A DNA stretch of 64,000 nt from an uncultured Erythrobacter sp. (GTDB lineage: Bacteria > Pseudomonadota > Alphaproteobacteria > Sphingomonadales > Sphingomonadaceae). Below the pieces are notes generated by a model, which did not search any database, was not told where the DNA came from, and saw nothing but the letters and a program-made list of their open reading frames with translations. The translations under genes were made by a program, and so were the position numbers. Below, one piece after another: positions 7,358-15,412 of this stretch (position 1 is its first letter; every line of letters begins with the position of its first letter). The stretch lies in NCBI GenBank assembly GCA_947500645.1, contig CANMSD010000002.1, positions 868,001-932,000 on the forward strand, written 5' to 3'.

Positions 7358-8737
7358 TCACCCGGTCAACCGCACGGGTTTCGACACTTCGACCACTTCG
7401 ACCCGGTTTCGGCCATTGCGCTTCGCATTGTAGAGCGCGGCGTCAGCCATTTCGATCAGCTCTTCGCGCGGCAGTGATACGGTCGAGGATGACAAGGCAA
7501 CACCCACCGATGTGGTGATCGCATTGGCCCCGCCCAGCTTGGTGACGGCCAGCCGGACATCCTCCGCCAGGCGAGCCGCTTCGCCGTCCTCTCGCTCGCG
7601 AATGGCGGCGATAAATTCCTCTCCGCCATAGCGTGCAACCACGCCATCGACGGTGGCAAAAATACGCTGCAAGGCACGGCCGACCTGGATCAGGCATTGG
7701 TCGCCTGCCTGATGGCCATTGGTGTCGTTGAAGCTCTTGAAGTGGTCGAGATCGATCATCATCACCGCCACGCGCCCGCGCGAAAGCACCTTTTCCGCAT
7801 CGCCCGCGCTGCCGATTTGCGCAATCCGCTTGGCAAAGGCGCGCTCGAAATATCGGCGATTGGCCATGCCGGTCAGCGGGTCGCGTTCGGACAATTCGCG
7901 CAGGGTTCGGTTGGCTTGCGTCAACTCGCGCGAAACCGCTTGAGCGCGCAGGGCAAGCAGGAAGTTGTGCCGCCGCAGCCGTTCGATCCTAAGCGCCAGA
8001 GGCAGGGTCGCCCCGGCGACGACCACCAGCAGCAACAGGTAATCGAGATATATGCCGACAGTGTAAGGCGTGCTGAAGGCCAGCGTGCCAAAGGCCACGG
8101 CGATGAAGCCCACATCGAATATCACCAGCTGGCGCAACGAGTATGGCAAGACGAGATTGCCAATACCCACCACCAATGCGGTGGTGGTGAGATAGCGCGT
8201 CGTATCTTCGGGCGACATTTGCGCGGCAAGATGGGCGATCACGCCGACGAATGCGATCGGCGCGGCGCCCACGCACACCGTCATCACCTGCTTCCACCCC
8301 TTTGCGCCAGCGACCAGTCCAAGGATGGTCAGCGGCACAATAAGCATCAGCCGCAGGATCGCCCCTTGCCATGCCAGTTCCGGGACGACCAGCATATCGA
8401 GCAGGATCGACGACATGGCCACGAGAAAGCCGAGGATTAGCAGGAATTGATTCTCGTTCTCCAGGCGTGCTGCGGATTCGCGCGCAAAGGCGGCGCGCAC
8501 CGGCTTGGGCCAGGATTGCTCCGGCGTGCAATCGCGCATGATCGCATCGATCGTCGCGGCGTCGAATTGCTCTTGCGTGTCGGGTGCGTCGTTTGACGGT
8601 TCGGAAGCAAGCGCGGCCAAATCGGCCAACTGCGCACCGTGCAAAGCCTCCAGCTCGCGCACGGCCTTCATACCAGGCTCGCCATCACTGCGATCCTGAT
8701 CTGTTTCAGCCGGAAAGATTTTCCCCAAAGCGCCCAT
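7358..8737 (-). CDS. membrane diguanylate cyclase (GGDEF)
   Basis: A 459-residue protein. It has a soluble N-terminal ~100 residues, about six membrane helices (residues ~100-250) and a C-terminal GGDEF domain, which makes c-di-GMP from two GTP. The active-site loop is RYGGEEF, and the metal/GTP residues lie in MMIDLDHFKSFND. The segment just before GGEEF reads ATVDGVVARY, so the arginine of the RxxD inhibitory site is absent and product feedback is probably lost. The membrane part resembles generic MASE-like sensors, without an identified ligand. It lies opposite nrdB, in the block between nrdA and nrdB that also contains the PilZ gene. Confidence 0.9.
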   Translation of the reverse strand: MGALGKIFPAETDQDRSDGEPGMKAVRELEALHGAQLADLAALASEPSNDAPDTQEQFDAATIDAIMRDCTPEQSWPKPVRAAFARESAARLENENQFLLILGFLVAMSSILLDMLVVPELAWQGAILRLMLIVPLTILGLVAGAKGWKQVMTVCVGAAPIAFVGVIAHLAAQMSPEDTTRYLTTTALVVGIGNLVLPYSLRQLVIFDVGFIAVAFGTLAFSTPYTVGIYLDYLLLLVVVAGATLPLALRIERLRRHNFLLALRAQAVSRELTQANRTLRELSERDPLTGMANRRYFERAFAKRIAQIGSAGDAEKVLSRGRVAVMMIDLDHFKSFNDTNGHQAGDQCLIQVGRALQRIFATVDGVVARYGGEEFIAAIREREDGEAARLAEDVRLAVTKLGGANAITTSVGVALSSSTVSLPREELIEMADAALYNAKRNGRNRVEVVEVSKPVRLTG

Positions 8738-8991
8738 TGCGTATGGGCTTAGCGTGCTCTGCTTAATAGCCCGTTAGGAACGCGAGGTATTTACGAATTC
8801 GGCCCAACACTTGCAGCGTTTTCACGCAAGTCGTTGCACGCGCTGCAAGACCCGGATCGCGCGCGCATCCATCGCACCGTTCGACTCGGAATTTGCACGG
8901 TTTATCCCCGCCAAAAACTACTCTCTTGCTATCGAATCAGCCGCATGATTCCCTATATTGGTAATTCACGCTGAAACGTTAGGAACACCAC

Positions 8992-10044
8992 ATGTCGTTG
9001 CTCGAAGCCCGCAAGACCTACAAGCCGTTCGAATACCCATGGGCGTACGACTTCTGGAAACGTCAGCAACAGATCCACTGGATGCCCGAAGAAGTGCCTC
9101 TGGGCGAGGATTGCCGCGACTGGGCGCAAAAGATCACCGAGCATGAGCGCAATCTGCTCACCCAGATCTTCCGTTTCTTCACTCAGGCCGATGTCGAGGT
9201 GCAGGATTGCTACCACGACAAATATGGCCGCGTGTTCAAGCCGACCGAGATCAAGATGATGCTTACCGCCTTCTCCAATATGGAGACGGTGCACATCGCG
9301 GCATACAGCCACCTGCTCGACACGATCGGCATGCCGGAAAGCGAATATTCCGCCTTCCTCGAATATGAGGAAATGGCCGACAAGCACGACTACATGCAGC
9401 AATTCACCGTCGACACGGACGAGGATATTGCCCGCACGCTCGCCATGTTCGGCGGCTTTACCGAGGGGCTGCAACTGTTCGCATCGTTCGCGATGCTGAT
9501 GAACTTCCCGCGCTTCAACAAGATGAAGGGCATGGGCCAGATCGTCAGCTGGTCGGTGCGTGACGAGAGCCTGCATTGCGAAGGCATCATCAAGATGTTC
9601 CACACCTTCTGTGAGGAGCGCGACTGCCTGACCAAGTCGGTGAAGGAAGACATCATCGACGTCTGTCAAAAGACCGTGCGGCTGGAAGATGCCTTTATCG
9701 ACCTCGCGTTCGAAATGGGCCCGGTCAACGGGATGAGCGCGAAGGAAATCAAGAAGTACATCCGCTACATCGCCGATTGGCGCCTGGGCCAGCTGGGCCT
9801 GCAGCCGATCTACATGATCGACGAGCACCCGCTGCCATGGCTCAGCCCGCTGCTGAACGGTGTCGAGCACGCGAACTTCTTTGAAACCCGCGCAACCGAA
9901 TACTCAAAGGGCGCGACGACCGGCGACTGGAACACCGTGTGGTCCAGCTTCGACAAGCGCCAGAAGGCGAAAGCGGTCAACGAAGACAGCACCGAAGATG
10001 GCGGCCCGGATATGTTCGAGGACGGGGTGCAGGCTGCGGAGTAA
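8992..10044 (+). CDS. nrdB: ribonucleoside-diphosphate reductase, beta (radical) subunit, class Ia
   Basis: A 350-residue diiron-tyrosyl-radical subunit, partner of NrdA. The E-x-x-H-x-x-x-Y pattern is intact: E98, H101 and Y105 in METVHIAAYSHL. Y105 corresponds to the radical tyrosine. Further metal ligands lie in the TEGLQLF and RDESLHCEG segments. It is 2.8 kb from nrdA, with c-di-GMP and small-membrane genes between, so the two subunits are not in one operon. Its stop lies 2 nt before the GTG of the SIR2-like gene, which probably shares its transcript. Confidence 0.95.
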   Translation: MSLLEARKTYKPFEYPWAYDFWKRQQQIHWMPEEVPLGEDCRDWAQKITEHERNLLTQIFRFFTQADVEVQDCYHDKYGRVFKPTEIKMMLTAFSNMETVHIAAYSHLLDTIGMPESEYSAFLEYEEMADKHDYMQQFTVDTDEDIARTLAMFGGFTEGLQLFASFAMLMNFPRFNKMKGMGQIVSWSVRDESLHCEGIIKMFHTFCEERDCLTKSVKEDIIDVCQKTVRLEDAFIDLAFEMGPVNGMSAKEIKKYIRYIADWRLGQLGLQPIYMIDEHPLPWLSPLLNGVEHANFFETRATEYSKGATTGDWNTVWSSFDKRQKAKAVNEDSTEDGGPDMFEDGVQAAE

Positions 10045-10046
10045 TT

Positions 10047-11141
10047 GTGTTTCGTGCCGATACTGTTTTTGTCATAGGCGCCGGAGCAAGCGCTGAATTT
10101 GGTCTCCCGCTTGGCGCTGCTTTACTTTCTGATGTCGCAGCGCGCGTTGATATATCTTATGATTTTGGGCGGCTTGCCCGTGGCGACTCTGTCGTGGCAC
10201 ACGCGCTGGAAGACCACCTTGACGTAAGGCGGGACCCCACAGTTTACAACGAGCATCTGCACGCTGCATGGCAGCTCGTAAAATCGAGCAGGCAAGCTCT
10301 ATCAATAGACAACGTGCTAGAAGCTCTTGAGGACGAAAAAGCATCGACAGTTGGGAAATTCGGAATAGTCCGGGCTATTCTTAGCGCGGAGGACAAGCTC
10401 GACCTTTCAGCTTGGGCTGAGAATTTAACTGATCAAATAAAGATCGAAGATTATAGCGATACTTGGCTTGATAGATTTGCTAAACTACTTACAGAGAATG
10501 TTAAAAAATCTGAGATTGAAAGAATTTTTTCTAACATAACGTTTATTAACTTCAACTATGATAGAATCATTGAGCAATACTTGCCGTTTGCAATCTCTGA
10601 ATATTATGGGGTGAAGGCTTCAGAAGTGCAGCGGCTGTTCAACGCTGTTCCCATGTATCGGCCCTACGGGAAGGCAGGAAACCTCTCGTGGGAGGACGCA
10701 GGCAGCGTGGTACATTTCGGGCACTCAGGATCTAATCACGTCAAGGAAGCGGCTTCAAGAATTTTGACTTTCACGGAGCAAGTAGAAGATGCAGACTTGA
10801 TCGCTGGTATACGCAATGCAATTTCGAATGCAGACCGCATTGTCTTCTTGGGCTTTGGCTTCCATCGACAGAATATCGAACTTTTGACTGCTCACGCAAG
10901 AGATAATGTCGAGATCTACGGCACCACCTACGGTATGTCGAAGAGCGATGTGGCAGTGGTTGATGCTGAAATTGAGCAGGCTTTTGAACTGGATGAACGC
11001 GATGGGATGGTGCGCGAAGACTGGTTCAGACCCTACGATCTCACATGCAGCCAACTTTTATCCGAGATATGGAGAACGCTGACTAGCGACGCGAGTGCGA
11101 CCAAAGTTGAGCCGTTCTACCTCGGGAGTGGCAATCTTTGA
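10047..11141 (+). CDS. SIR2-like domain protein (SIR2_2 type), AT-rich, possible defence gene
   Basis: A 364-residue protein. GAGASAEFGLP (residues 11-21) is the NAD-binding glycine loop. NFNYD (168-172) matches the asparagine-aspartate motif, HFGH (223-226) holds the catalytic-type histidine, and FLGFGFHRQNIELL is the distal Rossmann strand of SIR2-like proteins. In defence systems such domains degrade NAD+. There is no second domain. Start: GTG 10047 lies 2 nt after the nrdB stop, with GGAG 5 nt upstream; longer frames would run into nrdB. The middle (about 10420-10620) is strikingly AT-rich and full of ATA/TTA/AGA codons unlike its neighbours, which suggests recent transfer. Enzyme activity and defence role are inferred. 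Confidence 0.8.
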   Translation: MFRADTVFVIGAGASAEFGLPLGAALLSDVAARVDISYDFGRLARGDSVVAHALEDHLDVRRDPTVYNEHLHAAWQLVKSSRQALSIDNVLEALEDEKASTVGKFGIVRAILSAEDKLDLSAWAENLTDQIKIEDYSDTWLDRFAKLLTENVKKSEIERIFSNITFINFNYDRIIEQYLPFAISEYYGVKASEVQRLFNAVPMYRPYGKAGNLSWEDAGSVVHFGHSGSNHVKEAASRILTFTEQVEDADLIAGIRNAISNADRIVFLGFGFHRQNIELLTAHARDNVEIYGTTYGMSKSDVAVVDAEIEQAFELDERDGMVREDWFRPYDLTCSQLLSEIWRTLTSDASATKVEPFYLGSGNL

Positions 11142-11278
11142 TTTGCAAGACTCTACATACGCCTCTTAGTTACTTAGTTACCAATTGCATTGGGCCGCGT
11201 CTCGACCATTAGCTCAATTGTTTTTTGCCCTAGTTCGAGTGCGTCTTGCGTTCCCCACCACCCAAAGATACCCCGACC

Positions 11279-11740
11279 TCAACACCACCCCCTTCTTACC
11301 CCGCCCCATTGTTCGGCGAGGCCTTCGTTCACCAGCACATCGCCCAGGCTTTCGCCGCCGCGCGTCACTACGCGCAGCTTGCGGCCATAGGGGTCCTCGT
11401 CGCGGCCATCCGGGTTTGCCGCGAGGGTAAACGCCCCTTCATTCAGCAAATATTGCAGCCGCCGCGTCGCCTTGCGGCCCAGCTGAGCCTCGCGTGCGCA
11501 ATCCGGATCGCTCACTTCCGGCGTGTCGATATCGGCAATCCTGATCTTCGTGCCGCGATACCAGATCGTGTCGCCATCGACGACGCAGGTGATGCGACCG
11601 GATCCGGAGCAGATCGGGAATTGCGCTACCTCGCTGTCCTGCGCAAGGCGCGGGGACCTATCGGACGGCAGAGGGAAAAGCGCGGTGCCAAACACTCCAA
11701 GCGGCAGCGCGATCATCGCGGTGGGAAAGATGTAAGCCAT
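11279..11740 (-). CDS. membrane-anchored thermonuclease-like protein (SNase domain)
   Basis: An SNase-like protein of about 153 residues. The N-terminal hydrophobic stretch is a signal or anchor. The domain begins with CVVDGDTIWYRGTKIRIADIDTPE, the diagnostic staphylococcal-nuclease motif with its D-G-D-T and D-x-P residues. It continues with REAQLGRKAT and YGRKLRVV, and ends NEGLAEQW. Staphylococcal nuclease cuts DNA/RNA using Ca2+. I prefer ATG 11740, with a G-rich RBS, over GTG 11755. A related gene lies at 16445-16996. Expected in the periplasm or on the membrane. Substrate not established. Confidence 0.8.
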   Translation of the reverse strand: MAYIFPTAMIALPLGVFGTALFPLPSDRSPRLAQDSEVAQFPICSGSGRITCVVDGDTIWYRGTKIRIADIDTPEVSDPDCAREAQLGRKATRRLQYLLNEGAFTLAANPDGRDEDPYGRKLRVVTRGGESLGDVLVNEGLAEQWGGVRRGWC

Positions 11741-11788
11741 GCCCCCACGTGCCACGCGCGCGGCGGGATTTCGGCCTAGGGCCTGTGC

Positions 11789-12247
11789 CTAGGTAACTGC
11801 CCCTATCAGCACCCGCGAATACCATCTGTGGAATGGCATAAACGCGCGCACGACCAGGCGATCCGGCTTGCCCACCCAGCTTCCAAAGCGAAGCCGAGTT
11901 CCGCTTCCGGACATCGGTTCGACCGAGAGCCAGCTCGCCGTTGCGCCCTGAAAATCTCGCAGCAAAATCTCGGTTGAGGAACGCTCCACCACATCCCACG
12001 CCGCGAATTTCTCGACCTCGCCGCGCGCTAGCTTCGCTGCGTCTTCGTTATTCGCGCCGCGCCCGATCAGGCCCAGCACGATCCGTTCCGGGCGAAACGC
12101 CATGCTGCAATAAAAGCGCTCGATAAACTCCGCCAAGGTGACCGCGCCCGGCACCTTGACCACGAAACAATCGCGATAGTCGCTGTCCACGCCAAACTCG
12201 GCGAGAAGGCTGCCTTCGGGTACGTCTGTTTGCTGCACTTTGCCCAT
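11789..12247 (-). CDS. conserved hypothetical protein (DUF2867-like pattern)
   Basis: A 152-residue soluble protein with no signal peptide. ATG 12247 has GGAG 11 nt upstream (spacer CTCTAACC); the open frame extends further, but that part looks non-coding. The end of the protein, VVRAFMPFHRWYSRVLIGAV, resembles the C-terminal pattern of DUF2867-type proteins, but the match is from memory and weak. The gene lies 48 bp upstream of the thermonuclease-like gene on the same strand, so the two may be co-transcribed. No function is assigned. Confidence 0.55.
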   Translation of the reverse strand: MGKVQQTDVPEGSLLAEFGVDSDYRDCFVVKVPGAVTLAEFIERFYCSMAFRPERIVLGLIGRGANNEDAAKLARGEVEKFAAWDVVERSSTEILLRDFQGATASWLSVEPMSGSGTRLRFGSWVGKPDRLVVRAFMPFHRWYSRVLIGAVT

Positions 12248-12359
12248 GGTTAGAGCTCCAATCGGCCTGTTCGCTGGCGGACTGCATGCTCCACTACTCC
12301 CCTCGCCAAGGCACCGAAAGTGCATCGCATGCACCATCACTTGATTGCGGCCGCACTGC

Positions 12360-12381
12360 GTGTATTGTCCGAGCAATACAC
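12360..12381. promoter_or_regulatory. perfect 8-bp dyad, candidate operator
   Basis: GTGTATTG and CAATACAC are perfect inverted arms separated by 6 nt, lying just before the RBS of the 12397 gene. The size and position fit an operator for a dimeric repressor or a short leader hairpin. The regulator is not identifiable. Confidence 0.5.
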
Positions 12382-12396
12382 CTTAAAGGAATTCCC

Positions 12397-12954
12397 ATGC
12401 TCACTGCCCTTGCACTTGCCTTTTCCCAGACCGCTGCCGCCGCTCCGATCCCGCCGATCGATGAAGCGCGCGAACAGGTGATCGCCAATGACGCCGCGCT
12501 TTTCTATGCCGCGTTCGAAGGCTGCGACACGAGCAAGCTGGAGCCGCTGCTGACAGAAGACTTTCGCATGCTGCACGACCTGGGCGGGATAGCAGCGCCA
12601 GACCGGGCGAGCTTCATCGGCATGCTGTCGGAGCAATGCGATGCGCGTGAACCCGGGGGCAAGAGCGAGGGATACAAGAACCGCAGACTGGTGGTACCCG
12701 GCAGTCGAACTGTCACGCCCTTGGGCAAATGGGGCGTGCTGGAGCGCGGAATGCACACATTCCAGGAACTGCGCCAGCGCCCTGCAGGCTATTATGGAGA
12801 GGATGACCCGGGCGGCCCGTCATGGGTGCAGGTCGGCGGCGCGCGCTATATTCACGTGTGGCAGTGGATGCCGGAGGAAGGGAAATTCCGCCTGCAGGAA
12901 AGCATCAGCATAGATCACGGCGCGGCACCGCCCTACCCGCCGGAAGGGAGCTGA
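12397..12954 (+). CDS. secreted NTF2-like (DUF4440-type) protein
   Basis: A 185-residue exported protein. A short signal peptide (LTALALAFSQTAAAA) precedes a helix-rich domain. The stretch VIANDAALFYAAFEGCDTSKLEPLLTEDF is the typical start of SnoaL/DUF4440 NTF2-like folds (a helix, then the loaded cone). VWQWMPEEGKFRLQESIS is the terminal strand pair. Ligand or enzyme activity is unknown; many relatives are catalytically undefined. Start chosen at ATG 12397, with AAAGGA upstream. Its promoter region contains the dyad at 12360-12381. Confidence 0.65.
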   Translation: MLTALALAFSQTAAAAPIPPIDEAREQVIANDAALFYAAFEGCDTSKLEPLLTEDFRMLHDLGGIAAPDRASFIGMLSEQCDAREPGGKSEGYKNRRLVVPGSRTVTPLGKWGVLERGMHTFQELRQRPAGYYGEDDPGGPSWVQVGGARYIHVWQWMPEEGKFRLQESISIDHGAAPPYPPEGS

Positions 12955-12991
12955 GCCCTACCTCCGCCCACCAATCCGATGACGGCTGATT

Positions 12992-13005
12992 TTGATCCAC
13001 ATCAA
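12992..13005. promoter_or_regulatory. perfect FNR/FixK-type box
   Basis: TTGAT-N4-ATCAA, a perfect match to the CRP/FNR-superfamily anaerobox. Its centre lies 66 bp before the start codon of the YdcH-family gene. If it sits at the usual -41.5, transcription would begin near 13040, with CATAGC as a plausible -10. This predicts oxygen-responsive activation of the next gene. Confidence 0.65.
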
Positions 13006-13064
13006 AGCGCCGCTTTGCTTCCGCGCATAGCCTCACTGCACAAGGCACGAGGAGAACGCGCACC

Positions 13065-13337
13065 ATGTCCGGCCATACGCCCAATGAATTGACCAAGATT
13101 TTCGCTCGCGATCGTGAGTTGATCACCCGGCTCAAGCAGGAGGACGCGCATTACGCGCGGCTCGCGGACGAATATCACGAGGTGAACCGGCAAGTGCACC
13201 GGATCGAGGCGGAAACCGAGGCGGCGAGCGACGAGCGGACCGAGCAGCTAAAGCGCAAGCGGTTGGCCCTGCTTGACGAGATCACCGCCATCGTGACCGA
13301 GGCCCGAAATGCGGCGGCCGGAGCCGCCACCGCCTGA
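13065..13337 (+). CDS. YdcH-family (DUF465) small coiled-coil protein
   Basis: A 90-residue, highly charged, helical protein. The core LKQEDAHYARLADEYHEVNRQVHRIE matches the YdcH/DUF465 family of short coiled-coil proteins of unknown function, followed by KRKRLALLDEI. GAGGAG lies 10 nt before the ATG. The upstream FNR/FixK box suggests induction under low oxygen. A long hairpin 36 bp downstream probably ends or protects the transcript. The protein has no membrane segment and is likely cytosolic. Confidence 0.8.
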   Translation: MSGHTPNELTKIFARDRELITRLKQEDAHYARLADEYHEVNRQVHRIEAETEAASDERTEQLKRKRLALLDEITAIVTEARNAAAGAATA

Positions 13338-13372
13338 CCGCATCCACTCCCGCGGATACAGGCACAAGCTGG

Positions 13373-13417
13373 CGTCGAGCCTATTCCAGCCTCCACCGGG
13401 CTGGAGTGGTCTCGACG
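13373..13417. terminator. long near-perfect hairpin after ydcH-like gene
   Basis: Outer arms CGTCGAG/CTCGACG and inner arms CCAGCC/GGCTGG are joined by an interval that pairs with two G-U wobbles and one mismatch, giving about 18 pairs with a 7-nt loop. There is no T-tract. It may be a terminator working with Rho, a 3' stabiliser, or part of a dispersed repeat. Confidence 0.5.
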
Positions 13418-13470
13418 TCGAGGCGTGAACAAGCCTACCCGTCGGCGATACAACTGTGTCCGCTATGTTC

Positions 13471-13496
13471 GGAACGCAAAGTGCGGTTGTGCAGTT
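13471..13496 (+). promoter_or_regulatory. EcfG-like (general stress response) promoter, weak
   Basis: GGAAC is followed after 17 nt by AGTT, one mismatch from the alphaproteobacterial EcfG consensus GGAAC-N16/17-CGTT. It lies 29 bp upstream of the acidic lipoprotein gene. Tentative. Confidence 0.3.
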
Positions 13497-13524
13497 TTAG
13501 CTTCAGCAACAACAGGAGCACACC

Positions 13525-13812
13525 ATGCGTAATCCTTCATTTGTAACACGATCGGCCACCGCCGCGGCCTTGGCCCTCTCGCTCGGGCTTGCCGCCTGCG
13601 CGGGCGAGGCCCCCGAAGCGTCCGACGATGCGGACTCGGTCGAAACGATCGAAACCGATATGGAAGCCGATGCAATTTCAGATGAGGCGATCGAAGAGGC
13701 TGTGCCGGGTATCGAAGACGCCGATGCTGAGGGCGATACCCCTAACACGGCCGACCTTGACGATCAGGAGAACCTCGAAGTCAACGATATAGGCGAACCA
13801 ACCGAGCGTTGA
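13525..13812 (+). CDS. small acidic lipoprotein
   Basis: A 95-residue protein. An N-terminal signal with lipobox LAAC (Cys about 27) is followed by an extremely acidic tail rich in Asp, Glu, Ala and Ser. The tail has no predicted fold and is probably disordered. AGGAG lies upstream of the ATG. Likely lipid-anchored in the outer or inner membrane. No family is recognised. A possible EcfG promoter upstream hints at stress control. Confidence 0.65.
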   Translation: MRNPSFVTRSATAAALALSLGLAACAGEAPEASDDADSVETIETDMEADAISDEAIEEAVPGIEDADAEGDTPNTADLDDQENLEVNDIGEPTER

Positions 13813-13857
13813 TGTCCGTCGCGCGTGGCTAAGCCCCAACTTAAAATCAAGAGCGTT

Positions 13858-14541
13858 CTACTCCTGCCCCCACGCGGCAGGAGGGGCCTCGACTTCCTGG
13901 TTTAGGGCAAACTCGACGCGGAAATGGCGATCCTCCGGCGCGCCGCCATCGACGGTGCGCTTGAGCTGGTAAGCGAACACGCCGTTATCCGTGCCCACCG
14001 GATCGACCGCGACCGTCCAGACATTGGTGACCGACGCGGTCAGCCCTTCACGCTCGAACAACGCGATGCTCTCCGCATCGACGGGGAAATCCTGTTCGCG
14101 CGCGCTGCCTGCGCCTTCCTCTCCCGGCTCCGTGTCGCCGCCATACATGGTGACCGCGTCGCTCTCGCCGTCCTCGTGACGGTGGTCATGCTTGAGGCGC
14201 AGGCCGCCCGCATCATTCCTGGTGATCAGCCAAGTGCGCGAGCGATCCCATGTCCCATCCTCGCCCTCGACGTGAAACGGCACGGCGATGCGCGTGTCGC
14301 TGCATTCGCGCACATGCATCACCATGTCGCGTCCGACGAAATCTGCATCGGCGGCGTCCTCGCTCACCAGCTCGCCGGCATAGGCTTTGCCGCAATGGGT
14401 CGAGAGCGCGGACCAGAATTCGTCTTGCGGATCGAGCGCGCGGTCCGGCGTCGGATCGGAGTTTAGGTTGGGCCCTTCACAGGCTGTGAGGGCAAGCGCG
14501 GCGGCCATCGACAGGGCGGTGTATCTGGTGGGAATGATCAT
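13858..14541 (-). CDS. lipoprotein of unknown function
   Basis: A 227-residue lipoprotein with lipobox LTAC (Cys about 21), followed by CEGPNLNSDP. The mature domain contains EFWSALSTHCGKAYAGEL, GRDMVMHVREC, a WDRSRTW strand and LRLKHDHRHEDG. These suggest a beta-rich, lipocalin-like sheet with two conserved-looking cysteines, but I cannot name a family. I start at ATG 14541; the 33 upstream codons in frame look non-coding. The gene stands alone between two plus-strand genes. Confidence 0.65.
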   Translation of the reverse strand: MIIPTRYTALSMAAALALTACEGPNLNSDPTPDRALDPQDEFWSALSTHCGKAYAGELVSEDAADADFVGRDMVMHVRECSDTRIAVPFHVEGEDGTWDRSRTWLITRNDAGGLRLKHDHRHEDGESDAVTMYGGDTEPGEEGAGSAREQDFPVDAESIALFEREGLTASVTNVWTVAVDPVGTDNGVFAYQLKRTVDGGAPEDRHFRVEFALNQEVEAPPAAWGQE

Positions 14542-14816
14542 GCGGCACCTTAACAAGGGCGCGCTCGCTTTCCTACTGCTGCCACGTGAGGGTAGTGGAT
14601 GGGGATGTGTGTTTTTGTTCTTGAGCCGCGCCACCCGCACCCTCCATCTTTGCTTGATCGAGTAAACCGATCAATGCGCAGCTCTGTGATCGATTGGTTT
14701 TCAATGCCAGGACTGTGTTCCATGCGTTCCAAACGTGCTTCACCAGCGACGAACCGAGTGGCTTGCCGGGACCCTCGCCATTCGCCACATTGGCCGCGCA
14801 AATGGAGGGACTACAC

Positions 14817-15368
14817 ATGAAAACACGTGCAACATCTGGCGGTTTGGCAACACTCGGCGGCCTGGCACTCGCGATCGGGCTTGCGGTCATGCCGCTTACG
14901 CCCGCCTTGGCCGATGATCATGCGGCGGAAGAGGAAGAGGTGGAGATCGTCAACCAGATGAGCTTCCCCGCCGATGCAATGTGGCAGCACAGCTTCGACG
15001 CCTACGAGGGCAGTGCGGGCGAGGTGAATGCAGCTTTGCGGCGCGCGCTGGCGTTCTCGAAGGCGATGGAGGGTGAAGGTGTCGCGCCGGAGCGGGTCAA
15101 GGTTGCAATCGTGGTGCACGGCCCGTCCGTATTCGATGTCTCGAATGACGCGCGCTATGGCGAGAAGTACTATGGCCTTGAGAACCCGAACAAGGATGTG
15201 ATCGCGCAGCTGGTCGAACGCGGCGCGGAAATCTGGGTCTGCGGAGTTGCTGCGAAGTATCACAAGGTCGGCAATTTGCATCTGCTCGACGGGGTGAAGA
15301 TGGCGCCGAGCGGCACCGTCGCTCACGCAGAACTGCAACGGCGCGGCTTTGGCATCAATGCTTACTGA
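14817..15368 (+). CDS. exported DsrE-family protein
   Basis: A 183-residue protein. The signal peptide ends at ALA-DDHA. The mature part has the DsrE/DsrF-like alpha/beta fold: RVKVAIVVHGPSVFDV, then NKDVIAQLVERGAEIWVCGVAAKYH, and a C-terminal ALVAH-type strand. DsrE-like proteins are sulfur carriers or trimeric small-molecule binders. Here the family cysteine is represented by C in IWVCGVA. GGAGGGA precedes the ATG. It is closely followed by a lipoprotein gene, probably co-transcribed. The periplasmic location is unusual for DsrE but common in this subfamily (COG1416). Confidence 0.78.
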   Translation: MKTRATSGGLATLGGLALAIGLAVMPLTPALADDHAAEEEEVEIVNQMSFPADAMWQHSFDAYEGSAGEVNAALRRALAFSKAMEGEGVAPERVKVAIVVHGPSVFDVSNDARYGEKYYGLENPNKDVIAQLVERGAEIWVCGVAAKYHKVGNLHLLDGVKMAPSGTVAHAELQRRGFGINAY

Positions 15369-15412
15369 GGCGAGGTGCCGATTTGGAGCGGACACTAAAG
15401 GGGGCAAGCCAG

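Noticed and set aside
14651..14671. TTGAT...GATCAA dyad before the DsrE-family gene
   Set aside because: The spacer is 11 nt, not 4, so it is not an FNR/FixK box.
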